NCBI GenBank assembly: GCA_013816695.1
Contig: JACDDZ010000053.1
Span: 1-9,447, forward strand
Length of the DNA: 9,447 nucleotides
Direction: 5' to 3'
Source: Gemmatimonadaceae bacterium
Lineage (GTDB): Bacteria > Gemmatimonadota > Gemmatimonadetes > Gemmatimonadales > Gemmatimonadaceae
Every line of letters starts with the position of its first letter. The stretch's first letter is position 1. The translations under genes were made by a program, and so were the position numbers. The notes under the pieces were generated by a model. The model did not search any database, was not told the DNA's origin, and was given only the letters and a program-made list of their open reading frames with translations. Below are positions 8,117-9,447 of the stretch, in pieces.

Positions 8117-9447
8117 ATGACCGCAATCTCCCTGAGCGAGGTAATTCCCGGGTGGGACGACCCGTCTGAAGCTCCTATCGGAGTCACGGCGGAGCGGGCG
8201 ATTTTGCCGTCCAGGCTGGACCACGACCTCCTGGTTCGCGCGTACAAGTTCAGCGAGAAGGCCCACCGCGGCCAGAAGCGGCTGTCGGGTGAGGATTTCG
8301 TTTCGCACTGCGTGCATGTAGCAAAGATTCTGGCAGACCTGCAGCTCGATACGGTCACCGTTGCCAGCGGACTGATACACGATGTCGTGGAGGACACGAG
8401 CGTCACTGTCGCCGACATCGAAGCCGAGTTCGGAAAGGAGATGGCTTCGATCGTGGATGGGCTCACGAAGATCGGCCACCTGCCGCTCAACTCTTCGCAG
8501 GAACGGCAGGTTGAGAACTACAGGAAGCTGCTGCTCTCGATCGCGAAGGACGCACGCGTAATTATCATCAAGCTCGCGGATCGCCTGCACAACATGCGAA
8601 CGCTTGACCACCTTCCGGAAGAAAAGCGCAGACGGATTGCACAGGAGACGCGTGACCTGTACGCGCCCCTGTCCCACCGCTTCGGTATGGCGCGTGTCCG
8701 TTGGGAGCTGGAAGACCTCGCGTTCAAGCACATTGAGTCAAAAGAATACAAGACGCTCGCAAAAACCGTCGCACAGCGGAGGGCTGCGCGGGAAACACTG
8801 ATTAGCGACCTTGCCGAGCCCCTGTCGGTACAGCTCAAGGATGCTGGGATCAACAACGTTGACGTTACGGGGCGCCCCAAGCATCTCTGGTCCATTTACA
8901 AGAAGATGAAGAAGTGGGACAAGCCGTACGAGGAGATCTACGACCTCCTCGCTATCCGCGTTCTCGTCGACTCGGTGCCCGACTGCTACCACGCGCTCGG
9001 CGTAATTCACGACCGGTCCACTCCGTTACAGGAGCGCATCAAGGATTACATCGCGCAGCCGAAGTCGAATGGATACCAGTCGCTGCACACGACTGTGTTT
9101 GGACCGGGCAAGCAGCTTTTTGAGATCCAGATTCGAACCCGGGAGATGCATCGCACGGCCGAGTATGGGATTGCTGCTCACTGGCGATTCAAGGAAGAGG
9201 CGAAGAGCGCCGACGAGCTGGATCGCGCGCTGTCCTGGTTCAGGCAGGTGCTCGAGCTGCAGATGGATGCGAAGACGCCCGATGAATTTCTCGAGTTCCT
9301 CAAGCTCGATCTTTATCAGGACGAGATTTTCGTGTTCACTCCCACAGGTGACGTAATCCAGTTGCCCAAGGGTGCTACGCCTATCGATTTTGCTTTCGCG
9401 GTTCACACTGAAGTGGGCCTGCACTGCGCTGGCGCGCGGATCAACAG
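8117..9447 (+). CDS. RelA/SpoT bifunctional (p)ppGpp synthetase/hydrolase (5' part)
   Basis: The first 443 residues of a Rel protein, cut by the right edge; full-length members have roughly 700-780. It makes (p)ppGpp from GTP/GDP and ATP and degrades it, controlling the stringent response in the cytoplasm. The HD hydrolase domain is intact: metal ligands His64, His88, Asp89, Asp155, and the EDT motif at 92-94 (HDVVEDT). The synthetase domain has GRPKHLWSIYKKM, YDLLAIRVLVD, RIKD (307-310; RXKD marks bifunctional enzymes, EXDD the synthetase-only ones), DYIAQPKSNGYQSLHTTV, and EIQIRTREMH with catalytic Glu336. A TGS domain begins near 402 (DEIFVFTPTGDVIQLP) and runs off the window. The start is bounded by an in-frame TGA directly before the ATG. 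A TTG at 8204 with GGAG 9 bases upstream is an alternative that would remove 29 non-conserved residues. The residues before RIKD depart from the usual W-x-P-x-PGR pattern. Confidence 0.93.
   Translation, partial: MTAISLSEVIPGWDDPSEAPIGVTAERAILPSRLDHDLLVRAYKFSEKAHRGQKRLSGEDFVSHCVHVAKILADLQLDTVTVASGLIHDVVEDTSVTVADIEAEFGKEMASIVDGLTKIGHLPLNSSQERQVENYRKLLLSIAKDARVIIIKLADRLHNMRTLDHLPEEKRRRIAQETRDLYAPLSHRFGMARVRWELEDLAFKHIESKEYKTLAKTVAQRRAARETLISDLAEPLSVQLKDAGINNVDVTGRPKHLWSIYKKMKKWDKPYEEIYDLLAIRVLVDSVPDCYHALGVIHDRSTPLQERIKDYIAQPKSNGYQSLHTTVFGPGKQLFEIQIRTREMHRTAEYGIAAHWRFKEEAKSADELDRALSWFRQVLELQMDAKTPDEFLEFLKLDLYQDEIFVFTPTGDVIQLPKGATPIDFAFAVHTEVGLHCAGARIN

Noticed and set aside
8113..8169. Short frame starting ATGAATGACC just before rel (18 codons), a possible leader peptide
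   Set aside because: It overlaps the rel start by 3 bases out of frame, has no ribosome site, and would begin upstream of the transcription start predicted from the -10 element.
7796..8731. Minus-strand open frame (311 codons) spanning the end of radC and the start of rel
   Set aside because: It runs through two well-identified genes and the gap between them, and the product shows no family features.

Overview
The window is a stretch of ordinary bacterial chromosome. It is moderately GC-rich, densely coding, and carries eight protein genes; I see no RNA genes, insertion sequences, prophage or CRISPR. The phylum cannot be proven by reading alone. A Gemmatimonadota-type bacterium is my best guess: diderm (BamD-like lipoprotein), GC-rich, with a long SecA (1104 aa) carrying the enlarged N-terminal and post-Walker-B segments I associate with Gemmatimonadota and Bacteroidota. 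This is inference from remembered family features.

Positions 1-6755 read as one plus-strand operon with gaps or overlaps of at most 10 bases. It starts with the 3' part of a UDP-N-acetylglucosamine/mannosamine-type nucleotide-sugar dehydrogenase (cut by the window edge), then a full UDP-glucose 6-dehydrogenase, a BamD-like TPR lipoprotein, NadD (NAD biosynthesis) and SecA (protein export motor). The first two supply uronic-acid sugars for surface polysaccharide. BamD and SecA serve export and outer-membrane protein assembly. So the operon joins envelope polysaccharide precursors, envelope protein biogenesis and NAD supply; the two dehydrogenases themselves consume NAD+.

Positions 6787-7245 hold a minus-strand GNAT acetyltransferase, convergent with secA and divergent from radC. 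RadC (7343-8026, plus) has a complete JAMM metal site. A 90-base gap with an imperfect inverted repeat and a good -10-like hexamer follows. Then comes a RelA/SpoT-type (p)ppGpp synthetase/hydrolase (8117 to the right edge, truncated in its TGS domain) with both catalytic centres apparently present.

I did not find a novel multi-gene system. The points most worth a second look are a possible leaderless start for the rel gene (TATACT ends exactly six bases before the ATG), similar TACCTT elements close to the radC and GNAT starts, divergent residues just before the RIKD motif of Rel, and the SecA insertions.
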